Source of the DNA: Anaerolineae bacterium
GTDB lineage: Bacteria; Chloroflexota; Anaerolineae; Aggregatilineales; Aggregatilineaceae
NCBI GenBank assembly: GCA_016926875.1
Contig: JAFGNU010000040.1
Coordinates: 1-64,000 of the forward strand
DNA: 64,000 bases
Direction: 5' to 3'
Shown piece after piece: positions 17,577-26,941 of the stretch. The translations under genes were made by a program, and so were the position numbers. How positions within the stretch are numbered: position 1 is the stretch's first letter; the number at the start of each line of letters is the position of its first letter. The notes beneath the pieces are model-generated. The model did not search any database and was not told the origin of the DNA. It saw only the letters and a list, made by a program, of their open reading frames with translations.

Positions 17577-17605
17577 TTGCTCGTGATCTGGGGTGGTGAT
17601 ATAAT
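17577..17605 (+). promoter_or_regulatory. Sigma-70-type promoter for the GAF/PAS kinase
   Basis: TTGCTC, 17 bp, TATAAT lie about 90 bp before the kinase ATG. The leader between them contains the palindrome CGTTAACG. Confidence 0.65.
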
Positions 17606-17693
17606 CCAGGATTGATTAAGGTGTAGGCCACATCGTTAACGTGGACAAGACATAGGCCGCCGGGATCACCGGTGTGGGGCAGGGTATTTTTGG

Positions 17694-19262
17694 ATGACTT
17701 TCGAGGAATTGCAGGCGCAGCTTAACCAGTACACAGAACAGCAGCAGTTGTTACTAAATGTTACGCACCAGATTGCCGGAAGCCTGGGATTGGACGAAAC
17801 GATCCCGCATATTTTGGGTGGTGTCCAGCGGGCGATCCAGGCGGACGGTGTGCGGCTGCTGCTAACCGAAGGGAACGCATCCAGGCAGGCCTATGCCATT
17901 GGCCCCCAGGCCGAAGCAATGGCGGAAGCTGACGCCCAGGTGCTTGATCTGGTGAGCGCGCACGGCGAGATCGAGATATCAAGCGACGATGTCCGGTCAA
18001 ACGCCTTGTTTTTACCTGCGCCACTGGTGTCCTTAATTGCTGTGCCGCTGGTGGCCCACCAGACACAGCACGGGCTGTTGTGGGCGGGCTTTAGCGCTCC
18101 TCATACATTTGGTGATGCCGAACGCGCCTTTTTGTCTATTCTGGCGGGACAAGCCGCGATTGCCATTGCCAATGCGCGGTCGTTCGAGTCGGCGCGCAGG
18201 CGGCGTGAATGGCTGGCGGCGGTGCTGGCAAGCACGCCCGACCCGGTGCTGGTCGTAGACCGTGAACTGTGCCTGCAATTGGTAAACCCGCCCGCACAGG
18301 CGTTGTTTGCAGCACCGGATGAGGATGTCATCGGCCAACCGCTTGACCAGGTTGTGCGCGTACCCGGACTGCTCGCCCTGTTCCGCGAGGGCGATCAACC
18401 GGAGGCGCCGCAGATGATGGAATACACCGCCGAAAACGGGCAGGCGTACTCGCCACGGGTTTCAACGGTCGAAACCGAAAGCGGCCAGATGGCGGGCTGG
18501 GTGCTGGTCCTGCGCGATATATCGCATTTCAAGCGCTTGAACGACAGCATGTCCAATTTTTTGAGCACAGTGTCGCATGACATGCGTTCCCCCCTGACAT
18601 TTATGAAGGGCTACCTGGACATGCTGGGCATGATCGGCACGCTCAACGATAAGCAGGTTGAGTTTGTAGACAAAATAGCGGTCGGCGTGGTCCAGATGTC
18701 TGACATGGTCGAGAAAGTCCTGGAAGCGGGCAAGCTTGATCCGGTGACGGGCAGCTATGAACTGCTGCGCGAACCGTGCGACGTGGTTGAGATCATCGAG
18801 AAGATGGTGATCGGACTGGTAGAGCCTGCCAATAAAAAACCGCTTGAATTCACCTGGACGATTGATCCGGATATTCCCATGCTGAATGTAGACCGCGCGA
18901 TGTTGTCGAGCGCGTTCACCAATCTGGCCGAAAACGCTATCAAGTATACGCCTGAAGGCGGCAGCGTACATGTGCATGTTGGGATCAGCTCGGATGAGCT
19001 ACTATTCCAGGTGACGGATAACGGGTACGGAATCAGCCGGGAAAACCAGGACAAGCTGTTCAAGCGCAACGTGCGGATTCACCGCAAGGAATGGAAGCGG
19101 GTGAAAGGTAGCGGGTTGGGCTTGTTTATCGTCAAGAACGTAGCGCAGCGCCACGGCGGTGATGCCTGGGTTGACAGCGTGGAAGGCGAAGGTAGCACGT
19201 TTTATCTCTCGATCCCATTGGAAGGGCCAAACCTGGTCGGCGGCGGAGCCAGGGGGACGTAA
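17694..19262 (+). CDS. GAF/PAS sensor histidine kinase
   Basis: A 522-residue soluble kinase with a GAF domain (about 15-165), a PAS domain (about 170-275), a HisKA helix with His295 (VSHDMRSPL), and a HATPase domain (N box LAENAIKYTPEGG about 420, DNGYGI about 442, GSGLGLFIVKN about 475). It has its own well-matched promoter and is followed by a terminator, so it is monocistronic. Paired regulator not identified. The divergent REC-ParA gene is the nearest receiver domain. Confidence 0.87.
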   Translation: MTFEELQAQLNQYTEQQQLLLNVTHQIAGSLGLDETIPHILGGVQRAIQADGVRLLLTEGNASRQAYAIGPQAEAMAEADAQVLDLVSAHGEIEISSDDVRSNALFLPAPLVSLIAVPLVAHQTQHGLLWAGFSAPHTFGDAERAFLSILAGQAAIAIANARSFESARRRREWLAAVLASTPDPVLVVDRELCLQLVNPPAQALFAAPDEDVIGQPLDQVVRVPGLLALFREGDQPEAPQMMEYTAENGQAYSPRVSTVETESGQMAGWVLVLRDISHFKRLNDSMSNFLSTVSHDMRSPLTFMKGYLDMLGMIGTLNDKQVEFVDKIAVGVVQMSDMVEKVLEAGKLDPVTGSYELLREPCDVVEIIEKMVIGLVEPANKKPLEFTWTIDPDIPMLNVDRAMLSSAFTNLAENAIKYTPEGGSVHVHVGISSDELLFQVTDNGYGISRENQDKLFKRNVRIHRKEWKRVKGSGLGLFIVKNVAQRHGGDAWVDSVEGEGSTFYLSIPLEGPNLVGGGARGT

Positions 19263-19297
19263 TCTCGTCCCTGCCCGGTCTTAATTACTGTGTGCAG

Positions 19298-19324
19298 CGC
19301 CCCGGCCAGTCCGGGGTTTGTTTT
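19298..19324 (+). terminator. Rho-independent terminator after the GAF/PAS kinase
   Basis: The stem CCCCGG (19300-19305) pairs with CCGGGG (19311-19316) and is followed by TTTGTTTT. Confidence 0.7.
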
Positions 19325-19356
19325 AGGCCAGCGTATCAGTGTGATAGGAAAACGGT

Positions 19357-21183
19357 ATGCCGATTCGTGTGCTTTCTGACGTGGTGGCGGCCCAGATTGC
19401 AGCCGGTGAAGTGGTCGAACGCCCGGCATCGGTCGTCAAGGAACTGGTTGAAAACGCGCTGGACGCGGGCGCGATGGCTGTTACCATCGAGGTCGAAGGC
19501 GGTGGTAAGCGGCTGGTACGTGTGAGCGATGACGGGTACGGTATCCCGTCAGACGAAGCGGCGCTGGCGTTTGCCCGGCACTCGACCAGCAAGCTGCGCA
19601 CCGTCGAAGATTTGAATCACATTGAAACACTGGGCTTTCGCGGAGAGGCGCTGACGAGCATTGCCGCCGTCAGCCGCACAACACTGATCACGCGCCACCG
19701 CGATGAAACCGCCGGGGCAGCGGTGCTGGTCGAAGGGGGCGACGTGCGCGAGGTGCGCCCGGCAGGCGCACCGGCAGGCACGGTGGTAACAGTCGAAAAC
19801 CTGTTCTATAACACGCCCGCGCGGCTCAAGTTTTTGAAGTCCGAGAGCACTGAACGGCGGCATATCACGCAGTTGGTGACGCGCTACGCGATGGCCTACC
19901 CGGACGTGCGTTTCCGGTTGGTGCAGGAAGGGCGCGACCAGTTTCACAGCACGGGGTCCGGCGACCTGGCCGATGTGCTGGTTGAGGCGTTTGGACTGGA
20001 TGCGTTCAAAGAAATGCTTGAAGTTTGCCCCCAGCCTGCGCCACGTTCGGACCTGCCGCCGATTGAGGTCTACGGTTTCTCGTCCACGCCGAGCCTGAAC
20101 CGCTCCAATCGCAGTCACATTATCCTGTTTGTCAACGGGCGCTCGATTGTTGATCAAAGCCTGACGTATGCGGTTGTGCAGGCGTACCATACCCTGCTGC
20201 CGACCGGGCGCTACCCGCTGGCCGTGTTGATGATCATGCTGCCGCCCGAAGAAGTGGATGTGAATGTGCACCCGACCAAAGCCGAGGTGCGCTTCCGCGT
20301 GCCGGACGCGGTATTTGCAGCCGTGCAGCGCGCGGTGCGGCGGGCGGTGATCGACCAGTCGCCGGTGCCGCCGATGCAGGGCGATCCATACGCTGCGGAC
20401 GGCGCGGGATGGGGCGCCCGGCGTGACGAGGCGGGCGGGATTCCGACACGCCCACTGGTGCCCGGCGAACAGCAGCTCCGGTTGGAGCTGGAAGCGTTCA
20501 GCCCTGGACGCTATTCGCAGCAGCGCCCAGATGTGACACAGCTTCCGCCAGCCGCCGGTGATACCGACATCCCGGTAGGACCGGGCAAACCGGCTCGCCC
20601 GCGCACTCTGCCGATCCTGCGTGTAGTGGGGCAGGTGGGCGCGATGTATATTGTGGCGGAAGGCCCGGCAGGGGTGTACCTGATTGACCAGCACGCCGCG
20701 CATGAGCGGATTATGTACGAGCAGTTCATGGCGCAGCAGGCAGCGATGGAACCGGTCGCACAGCGCACGCTGGATGCAGCCACGATTGAATTACCGGCAG
20801 CGGCGGCGCGATTGGTCGAGGAAGCGCTGGATGTGCTGGCCGGGCTGGGGTTTGAGTTGGAGCCGTTTGGCGGGAATACGTTCCGCGTGCGGGCGATCCC
20901 GGCGCTGCTGGCCGACCGCCAGCCGGACGAGGTGCTGTACACTATGCTGGAAGACCTGGAAAGCGGCGCGGAACCGGGCGCGGCTACGCTGGAGGACAGG
21001 CTGACACGTCGCGTATGCAAGGCGGCGGCGGTCAAGGCCGGGCAGACGTTGAGCTATGAAGAAATGGACGGGCTGATCCGGCAGTTGGAGCGGTGCGAAT
21101 ATCCGCGCACATGCCCGCATGGCCGCCCAACCATGCTGCATATCAGCGGGGACGAACTGGCAAAGCAGTTTGGCCGGGAGTGA
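19357..21183 (+). CDS. mutL: DNA mismatch repair protein MutL (endonuclease type)
   Basis: A 608-residue MutL. The GHKL ATPase motifs are intact: AAGEVVERPASVVKELVENALDAGA (Asn33), DDGYGI (about 54) and GFRGEAL (about 91). The C-terminal dimerisation domain carries DQHAAHERIMYE, which fits the DQHA(X)2E(X)4E metal-binding motif of nicking MutL proteins, and CPHGRP near the end. It should therefore nick DNA itself rather than call on MutH. MutL normally couples MutS mismatch recognition to strand removal, but no mutS is in the window. A polar Pro/Gly-rich linker (about 330-420) joins the domains. Confidence 0.95.
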   Translation: MPIRVLSDVVAAQIAAGEVVERPASVVKELVENALDAGAMAVTIEVEGGGKRLVRVSDDGYGIPSDEAALAFARHSTSKLRTVEDLNHIETLGFRGEALTSIAAVSRTTLITRHRDETAGAAVLVEGGDVREVRPAGAPAGTVVTVENLFYNTPARLKFLKSESTERRHITQLVTRYAMAYPDVRFRLVQEGRDQFHSTGSGDLADVLVEAFGLDAFKEMLEVCPQPAPRSDLPPIEVYGFSSTPSLNRSNRSHIILFVNGRSIVDQSLTYAVVQAYHTLLPTGRYPLAVLMIMLPPEEVDVNVHPTKAEVRFRVPDAVFAAVQRAVRRAVIDQSPVPPMQGDPYAADGAGWGARRDEAGGIPTRPLVPGEQQLRLELEAFSPGRYSQQRPDVTQLPPAAGDTDIPVGPGKPARPRTLPILRVVGQVGAMYIVAEGPAGVYLIDQHAAHERIMYEQFMAQQAAMEPVAQRTLDAATIELPAAAARLVEEALDVLAGLGFELEPFGGNTFRVRAIPALLADRQPDEVLYTMLEDLESGAEPGAATLEDRLTRRVCKAAAVKAGQTLSYEEMDGLIRQLERCEYPRTCPHGRPTMLHISGDELAKQFGRE

Positions 21184-21224
21184 AATAACTCGCCGGGCAA
21201 ACAGTGTGTGAAGGAGTGACTCCC

Positions 21225-21725
21225 ATGAAACAGGCCAAAGCCGAACTGCCCTATGATGAGTCCTATTTGGGGCAACTGCGCCAGCTTGTTGGCCAGCGAA
21301 AACTGATCGCGGTTACCGTGCGGGCCGTGATCAGGGATGACCAGGGGCGTGTGCTGCTGATCCGGCGGCGTGATAATGACCGTTGGGCGATGCCCGCCGG
21401 CAGCATGGAGCTTGACGAATCGATTGAAGAGACGCTGCGGCGCGAGGTACGGGAAGAAACGGGTCTGACCGTCACGGCTGCAACGCTGATCGCGGTTTAC
21501 TCGCATCCGCGTTATAGCGCGATAACCACCTACGGCGATCCCTACCAGTTTATTTCCTTTGTCTTTCGGGTGGATGGTTGGGCGGGTGAGCTAGTCACCA
21601 ACACCGACGAAACCATTGACGCGCGTTTCTTCGCGCCGGATGACCTGCCGGACAATATGCCCGACCTGTACCGGGAAACGCTGACCGACGCGGCGCAGTA
21701 TAACGGGACGCTTTTCCTCAAGTGA
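21225..21725 (+). CDS. NUDIX hydrolase
   Basis: A 166-residue Nudix protein. The Nudix box GSMELDESIEETLRREVREETGL (about 58-80) is complete. An N-terminal helix (about 1-25) precedes the fold, as in ADP-ribose or NADH pyrophosphatase-like members. The start is moved from GTG 21204 to ATG 21225 because AAGGAG sits eight bases upstream of it. It lies 41 bp after mutL and may be co-transcribed with it. Substrate unknown. Confidence 0.83.
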   Translation: MKQAKAELPYDESYLGQLRQLVGQRKLIAVTVRAVIRDDQGRVLLIRRRDNDRWAMPAGSMELDESIEETLRREVREETGLTVTAATLIAVYSHPRYSAITTYGDPYQFISFVFRVDGWAGELVTNTDETIDARFFAPDDLPDNMPDLYRETLTDAAQYNGTLFLK

Positions 21726-21751
21726 GCCTCGCTGTTGGCGCTCGAAACCAT

Positions 21752-21784
21752 AAAGGGCAGCTCCGGCGTGGAACTGCCCTTTTT
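21752..21784. terminator. Bidirectional terminator between NUDIX and secF
   Basis: The stem AAGGGCAG (21753-21760) pairs with CTGCCCTT (21774-21781), with T-runs on both strands. It sits between convergent genes. Confidence 0.75.
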
Positions 21785-21810
21785 GACTGATGGTGATGAA
21801 CGCGCGCCGA

Positions 21811-22848
21811 TCAGGAGATCGCGGCCATTTCTTCCTTGCGTTTGCGCTTGGCTTCGCGGTTCACAAACGGGATTTCGCCTTTTTCCCACGAAACCAGCAG
21901 CGGTACGGCGTTGAAGATGGACGAGTACGTACCGCTCATCAGGCCGATCAGCAAGATGCCGATGAACTGGCGGATGGTTTCGCCGCCGAACAGCAGAATG
22001 GCGATCATGATGAAGATCGCGTTCAACTGGGTCGCCAGCGAGCGGTGGATAGTTTCCAGCACGCTGCGGTTGACGACGATGTCGTATGTTTCGCCGCGAT
22101 ACTTTGGGATGTTTTCACGGATGCGGTCAAAAACCACAATCGAGTCCTGGACCGAGAAGCCAACCACGGTCAAGATCGCGGTCAGGAACAGGGCATCGGC
22201 TTCCCAGTCGAAGAAGATGCCCAGGATGGACATGATGCCCATCGTGATGAAAATATCGTGAAACATTGCAGCGATAGCGCACGCACCGTAGCGGAAGGCA
22301 TGCGGCACGCGGCGGAACGCCCAGACGATAAAGGACAACACGATCACGGCTACGGCCAGCGTAGCCAGGACTGCCGCGCGGGTAACTTCCTTGCCGACGG
22401 TAGCCGATACACTGCTGGACGTGATGGCGTCTTCGCGGTTCGGGTCTTCTTCAATGGATTTGGGCGACCAGAACTCGCCCAGTTCTTGCTGTAGAAAGAC
22501 CTTCAAGTTGGACAGCCGGTTTTCCCCGATGTCTTCCAGACGAATCTGCCAGCGGCTCCCGGCAGGTTCTATGCCTTCTGCTGCGTCGATCTCGTCGGTT
22601 GAGATCGGGTCCAGGCGCTGGACAACGTAGTCATCCAGTCCAAAATCGGTCAGGGTGTTGCGGATTTCCTGCTCGCCAATATTGTTGACAAACGACACTT
22701 CCATCAGCGTGCCGCCGGTGAAGTCGATGCTCAACCGGACCGGTGAACCGTACTCGATTGTCGAGTAGATCATGGCGATGATACCTGGAATGATCACCGC
22801 CGCCGAGAAAAGGAAGAAAAACTTACGGCGTTGTGCAAATTGAAACAT
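21811..22848 (-). CDS. secF: Protein translocase subunit SecF
   Basis: A 345-residue inner-membrane subunit of the Sec translocon accessory complex, using proton-motive force to help pull proteins across. An N-terminal helix (about 10-32) leads to the first periplasmic domain with DFTGGTLMEV. Five more helices in the C-terminal half include the conserved GFSVQDSIVVFDRIREN. AGGGAG lies before the ATG. It is the second gene of the secD-secF transcript, 24 bp after secD. Confidence 0.95.
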   Translation of the reverse strand: MFQFAQRRKFFFLFSAAVIIPGIIAMIYSTIEYGSPVRLSIDFTGGTLMEVSFVNNIGEQEIRNTLTDFGLDDYVVQRLDPISTDEIDAAEGIEPAGSRWQIRLEDIGENRLSNLKVFLQQELGEFWSPKSIEEDPNREDAITSSSVSATVGKEVTRAAVLATLAVAVIVLSFIVWAFRRVPHAFRYGACAIAAMFHDIFITMGIMSILGIFFDWEADALFLTAILTVVGFSVQDSIVVFDRIRENIPKYRGETYDIVVNRSVLETIHRSLATQLNAIFIMIAILLFGGETIRQFIGILLIGLMSGTYSSIFNAVPLLVSWEKGEIPFVNREAKRKRKEEMAAIS

Positions 22849-22872
22849 AGTGACTGTCTCCCTTACGTATGC

Positions 22873-24366
22873 CTAAACGCCGAGCAGCCGGTGGTGGGTC
22901 CGCAACTGGTCACCGAATATCAGCACCACGCTATGCAGGAACGTGCGCGTGGCGATGACGGCGGTGAACAGGTTGATGACCAGACCCATACCCAGCGTGA
23001 TGGCGAAGCCGCGAACGGCGCTGGCGCCGAATGCGCTGCCGAAGAAGTACAAAATAAAGCAAATGATGATCGTCGAGATGTTCGAGTCACGGATGGACGT
23101 CCAGGCGCGGTTGAATCCGGCCTCGATGGCACGGTCCATTGTGCGCCCGGCGCGCAGTTCTTCTTTCATGCGCTCGAAGATCAGGATGTTGCCGTCAACG
23201 GCTGTGCCGATGGAGATCAAGAAGCCGATGATGGCTGGCAGGCTGAGCGTGACCGGGATGAACTTGAACAGCGCAAAGTTGATCACGGCGAACAACAGCA
23301 GCGCAAGGTCGGCAGCGATGCCCGGCACGCGGTAGTAGATCAGCATGAACAGCAGCACGGTGATCACGCCGATGATGCCTGCACGGATCGAGCGGTCCAC
23401 CGAAATCTGACCCAGGGTAGGGCCGATGGTGTCGAACGCGATGATGTCCAGCGGGATAGGCAGGGCACCGTATTTAAGCTGGGCGGCCAGGATTTCGGCT
23501 TGTTCTTTGGTGAACCCGCCGGTAATGACGCCGCCGTCCATCGTGCCCGCGGCGGCGCTGCTGGATAGGCCCGATTGGATGGTCGGATACGAGATCAGGC
23601 GCCCGTCCAGCACGATTGCCATCGGGCGGTTGGCGTTATTGGCGACATAATCAACAAACGGCTCGCTCAGCTCGTTATCCTTGATGACGAAGTTAACCGT
23701 CCAATCTGTGCCAAGCTGGCTGCGCGGCGCAGCAGCGGCATCTTCCAGTCCGGCGCCGGTCATGATGGTTTCATAGGGCGTGCCATCCGACTGGAGCAGC
23801 GCGGGTTCGGGGTCTGGATTATCTGGGTCTTCGCTGGCGCAGGTATATTCATCATAAGCTGGTGGGGTTTCATCTTCGGCCAGTCTGGCTTCGGCGCGGG
23901 CAACCTGTTCAGTCGTCAGGACGCAGGCGCCTTCGGGAATCTGGCCAGAGGCAATCGCCGAAAAATCGACAAACTCCAGCAGGCCGGTAGTTTTGATCGC
24001 ATCAAACGCGACCGACTGGCGGCGCACACCTGGCAGTTCGACGATGATCCGTCCGCCTTCCTGTTTCTGGACGACGGCTTCGGTCACGCCGAGGCCGTTT
24101 ACACGTCGTTCGACGTTTTTGGCCGCCTGATCCATTGTCGCGTCGTCGTATTTGGTGCCCGGCGCGGCGGCGAGCAATACGCGCGATCCGCCTTGCAGGT
24201 CCAAACCCTGTATAACCTTAACATCGCGGTCCATCTCAAAAGCGCCGTCGTAGCGCCCATCGTTGTTCCAATCCCAGTGAACACCGGGATTATCTGGAAG
24301 GCTCATCCAGATGGATATGGCGGCAACCGCGAGAATGACCACAAGCCAGAGGCGGTACCTTCTCAT
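22873..24366 (-). CDS. secD: Protein translocase subunit SecD
   Basis: A 497-residue partner of SecF. It has an N-terminal helix (about 5-22), a P1 domain starting at GLDLQGGSRVLL, a variable segment, and six C-terminal helices with GTAVDGNILIFERMKEEL and RAWTSIRDSNIST. GAGAGGAA lies upstream of the ATG. A shortened and unusual insert rich in Pro/Asp (about residues 160-200, with CASEDPDNPDPEP) lies in the periplasmic region. Confidence 0.95.
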   Translation of the reverse strand: MRRYRLWLVVILAVAAISIWMSLPDNPGVHWDWNNDGRYDGAFEMDRDVKVIQGLDLQGGSRVLLAAAPGTKYDDATMDQAAKNVERRVNGLGVTEAVVQKQEGGRIIVELPGVRRQSVAFDAIKTTGLLEFVDFSAIASGQIPEGACVLTTEQVARAEARLAEDETPPAYDEYTCASEDPDNPDPEPALLQSDGTPYETIMTGAGLEDAAAAPRSQLGTDWTVNFVIKDNELSEPFVDYVANNANRPMAIVLDGRLISYPTIQSGLSSSAAAGTMDGGVITGGFTKEQAEILAAQLKYGALPIPLDIIAFDTIGPTLGQISVDRSIRAGIIGVITVLLFMLIYYRVPGIAADLALLLFAVINFALFKFIPVTLSLPAIIGFLISIGTAVDGNILIFERMKEELRAGRTMDRAIEAGFNRAWTSIRDSNISTIIICFILYFFGSAFGASAVRGFAITLGMGLVINLFTAVIATRTFLHSVVLIFGDQLRTHHRLLGV

Positions 24367-24523
24367 TCTTCGTTCCTCTCAGTGGCAGTCACTTACAAGC
24401 ATCAAAGCAGTTATTGTCTGATGAGTTCAAAAACCAGTCCGAGGGCGGGCTGGTTGAAAACTGTGCCATGATAACGCGTAGAGGGGTGAAATGGCAAGTG
24501 TCTGATGGCCTGAAATACCGTTT

Positions 24524-24557
24524 GAGGCTTGCAACCAGCCGGGCCGATGCAAACCTC
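24524..24557 (-). terminator. Hairpin downstream of the OsmC-HD transcript
   Basis: The arms GAGGCTTGCA and TGCAAACCTC (24524-24533, 24548-24557) pair with one wobble. The minus-strand tail is not T-rich, so intrinsic termination is uncertain. Confidence 0.35.
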
Positions 24558-24600
24558 ACACGGATGAACATGCGGTGAGCGCCTCATAATCGACCAGGAC

Positions 24601-25194
24601 TCAGGCGGGCGAGTCGTTTTCGCCTGCCAGCCCCAGCTCCGGCGCAATGGCTTTCATCGCATCCAACACCAGCGGGATGTGCTCGGTCCACAGGTCTACG
24701 CCGAGCGCTTGGGCGGCGTGCTCGATTTCTTCGCGGTGGACCGCTGCCGCAAAGCTGCGGTCTTTCCACTTGTTGCGCACCGACTTGATCTTGGTGATGT
24801 CGCGGATGTCGCGCGAGGGGCGGACGAGCGCAACCGCTGTCAAAAAGCCGGTCAGTTCATCGACCGCGACGAGCGATTTTTCCATCAGGCTTGTGGGCTG
24901 AATACCGGTGCGCTCGGCGGCATGGGCGGCAACAGCGCGCACAATATCCTCATCCACGCCTTTTTCACGCAGCACTTGCAGCCCGGTGAACGGGTGCCCG
25001 TCCGGGGCGGTCATATCCGGGTGCTTTTCGTAATCAAAGTCGTGTACCAGGCCGACGATGCCCCATTTTTCCTCGTCTTCGCCAAAGCGGCGAGCATACG
25101 CCCGCATGGCGGCTTCGACGGCCAACATATGCCTGATCAGGCTTGATGATTCGGTCCACTCGGTCACAAGCTGCCAGGCTTCCTCACGATTCAT
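24601..25194 (-). CDS. HD-domain phosphohydrolase
   Basis: A 197-residue HD-superfamily protein. The metal-binding HD appears in IVGLVHDFDYEKHPD (about 45-60) with an upstream His in LIRHMLAVE and a downstream VAAHAAER segment. Such proteins hydrolyse phosphate esters, often of nucleotides, and this short HDIG-like type has no assigned substrate. Its ATG overlaps the OsmC stop (ATGA), so the two are translationally coupled. Confidence 0.8.
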   Translation of the reverse strand: MNREEAWQLVTEWTESSSLIRHMLAVEAAMRAYARRFGEDEEKWGIVGLVHDFDYEKHPDMTAPDGHPFTGLQVLREKGVDEDIVRAVAAHAAERTGIQPTSLMEKSLVAVDELTGFLTAVALVRPSRDIRDITKIKSVRNKWKDRSFAAAVHREEIEHAAQALGVDLWTEHIPLVLDAMKAIAPELGLAGENDSPA

Positions 25195-25634
25195 GCGTCC
25201 TGTCCTTCCGTTTCGATGATCTCATGTGAATAATGGATAGTGGCGGTGTGGCGCAGGGTAGCCGCCGCGCCGCAGTACTTGTCACTCGATAGCTCGATTG
25301 CCCGCTCGACGGCTGCCGGGGACACGTTGTGTCCACTGACGATAAAATGCACCGTGATGTCTGTGAACACTTTTGGGTGATCATCGGCGCGCGTGCCGTT
25401 AACCTGGACTTCCAACCCGGTTACGGCCTGCTTTTTCTTGCGCAGAATGCTGATCACGTCCATGCCGGTGCAGCCGCCCAGCGCGGTGAGCATCAATTCC
25501 ATCGGGCTGACGCCGCCATCGTGCCCGCCGACGGATTTTTTGGCATCGAGGGAAATAGTGTACCCGTTGCTGCTGTGCCCGGTGAATAACATGTCGTCGC
25601 GCAAAACGACGGTAGAGCTTTTTGTTTCTGCCAT
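25191..25634 (-). CDS. OsmC/Ohr-family peroxiredoxin-like protein
   Basis: A 147-residue OsmC family protein. The two redox cysteines are present, in GGCTGMDV (about 57) and SDKYCGAA (about 122). Family members reduce organic hydroperoxides with thiol partners. The start is moved from 25691 to ATG 25634, which has GAGGAAC seven bases upstream. It heads a two-gene transcript with the HD protein and lies near the ECF sigma/glutaredoxin module, which fits oxidative-stress function. Confidence 0.87.
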   Translation of the reverse strand: MAETKSSTVVLRDDMLFTGHSSNGYTISLDAKKSVGGHDGGVSPMELMLTALGGCTGMDVISILRKKKQAVTGLEVQVNGTRADDHPKVFTDITVHFIVSGHNVSPAAVERAIELSSDKYCGAAATLRHTATIHYSHEIIETEGQDA

Positions 25635-25670
25635 CACATTGTTCCTCAGTTCTACCCTTATGCCGTGTCC

Positions 25671-25676
25671 ATTATA
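25671..25676 (-). promoter_or_regulatory. -10 element for the OsmC-HD operon
   Basis: The minus strand reads GCTATAATGG, about 40 bp before the OsmC start. No good -35 match is seen. Confidence 0.45.
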
Positions 25677-25823
25677 GCGGGTTTGATACATTCTACCCGC
25701 TCGTTGTTCGTTGGTAAGATGCAGGCGCAGGCCAGACGGTTGTAGAGCCGGACTGATTCACAGGCAAAAAACGCAACCGGGCGCGGCGTGCTGCATCCAA
25801 GTAAGTAACGGACAATATGCACT

Positions 25824-25853
25824 TTTGGGCAGAACGCCGGGTTGCGCTATGAT
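25824..25853 (+). promoter_or_regulatory. Possible promoter for the sigma/anti-sigma genes
   Basis: TTTGGG, 18 bp, TATGAT lie about 50 bp before the sigma factor start. The -10 is good and the -35 poor. An autoregulatory ECF-type promoter was not recognised. Confidence 0.35.
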
Positions 25854-25903
25854 ACAAGGCGTGTGAAGACACCGGTCAAACCAGGTTAGCCCAAAGAGTG
25901 CTT

Positions 25904-26506
25904 ATGGACACATCAGATGAAGCTGTTCTGGTAGCCCGCCTGCAAGCGGGGGATCAGGCAGCGTATGCCCAACTGGTCGAGGAACACGCCGGTCGAATTT
26001 ACCGGCTGGCACTGCGGATGATGGGCAACGAAGCCGACGCCGAAGACGTGCTGCAAGAAACGTTCCTGAGCGCGTTCAAATCCATCGATACCTTTCAGGC
26101 GCGGTCAAGCCTGAGCACGTGGCTGTACCGGATCGCGTCAAACGTGGCCCTGATGCGGCTGCGGCGTAACGAACCGGTCCAGGTATCGGTTGATGAACCG
26201 CTGGAACGCGACGACGGCGAACTGATTCCACGGCAGTTTTTTGATTTTTGCTGCCTGCCAGAAGAAGAATTGGTCCGGGACGAGGTGCGGCAAGAAATGA
26301 AGCGCGCGGTTGAGGAGCTGCCGCCCAGTCTGCGTAGTGTATTTGTACTGCGCGATATTGAGGAGCTGTCAACCAGCGAAACCGCCGACGCGCTCGACCT
26401 GTCGATCTCGGCGGTCAAAAGCCGCTTGATGCGCGCACGCCTGAAACTGCGCGAGCGGTTGAGTCTCTATTTTTCACACGGGTCGATCAGCACAGAAACG
26501 AGGTAG
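25904..26506 (+). CDS. ECF-type RNA polymerase sigma factor
   Basis: A 200-residue sigma-70 family ECF factor. Region 2 spans about 22-95 (DAEDVLQETFLSAFK is the -10 recognition part, then TWLYRIASNVAL). Region 4 spans about 140-195, with the helix-turn-helix LSTSETADALDLSISAVKSRLMRAR. ATG 25904 is preferred over GTG 25898 because of spacing from AAAGAG. The downstream anti-sigma gene begins a few bases after the stop, so it is probably held inactive by that product. Confidence 0.92.
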   Translation: MDTSDEAVLVARLQAGDQAAYAQLVEEHAGRIYRLALRMMGNEADAEDVLQETFLSAFKSIDTFQARSSLSTWLYRIASNVALMRLRRNEPVQVSVDEPLERDDGELIPRQFFDFCCLPEEELVRDEVRQEMKRAVEELPPSLRSVFVLRDIEELSTSETADALDLSISAVKSRLMRARLKLRERLSLYFSHGSISTETR

Positions 26507-26509
26507 GTG

Positions 26510-26821
26510 ATGGGCGCTACGGGGCATTCTCATGATCATGACCAGCATGACTGCCGCCGTTATCTCGACGGCCTGTCGGATTACGTAGACGGCACATTGG
26601 GCGAGGAACTGTGCCGGGAGCTAGAAGCGCACATGGCCGAGTGTGAAAACTGCCGGGTGGTGGTTAACACGCTCACCAAGACGATCACCCTGTACCACCA
26701 GCTTCCATCCCCCGTAATGCCGGACACGGTGAAAGAACGCCTGTATACGGTACTGGACCTCAAGCCGTTTTATCACCCGGCAGCTTCGGATGCGCAGGCC
26801 GACACCGACCAGCCGGGGTAG
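26510..26821 (+). CDS. Zinc-finger anti-sigma factor (RsrA-like ZAS protein)
   Basis: A 103-residue soluble anti-sigma factor. A His-rich N-terminus leads to a zinc motif made of Cys15, His41, Cys45 and Cys48. The 26-residue Cys-His gap and HX3CX2C match the spacing of the redox switch in RsrA (C11, H37, C41, C44). An extra Cys35 lies between. No membrane helix is present, so it should act in the cytoplasm by binding the ECF factor and releasing it on oxidation. GTG 26507 is an alternative start. GAGGTAGG, overlapping the sigma stop, serves as ribosome-binding site. Confidence 0.82.
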   Translation: MGATGHSHDHDQHDCRRYLDGLSDYVDGTLGEELCRELEAHMAECENCRVVVNTLTKTITLYHQLPSPVMPDTVKERLYTVLDLKPFYHPAASDAQADTDQPG

Positions 26822-26941
26822 GGGGGGGATGCGCCGGTTGTGTTCGGTTTGTGTTGATTCTGCCTGCAACCTTTGACAGGCCGCTGCATCTAAGCGAACA
26901 GCGCAGGCTGAACAGGCTAAATACCGAGTGTGTGAGGGAAT

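Noticed and set aside
19549-20703. 384-residue minus-strand ORF
   Set aside because: It is antisense to mutL and lacks any family signature.
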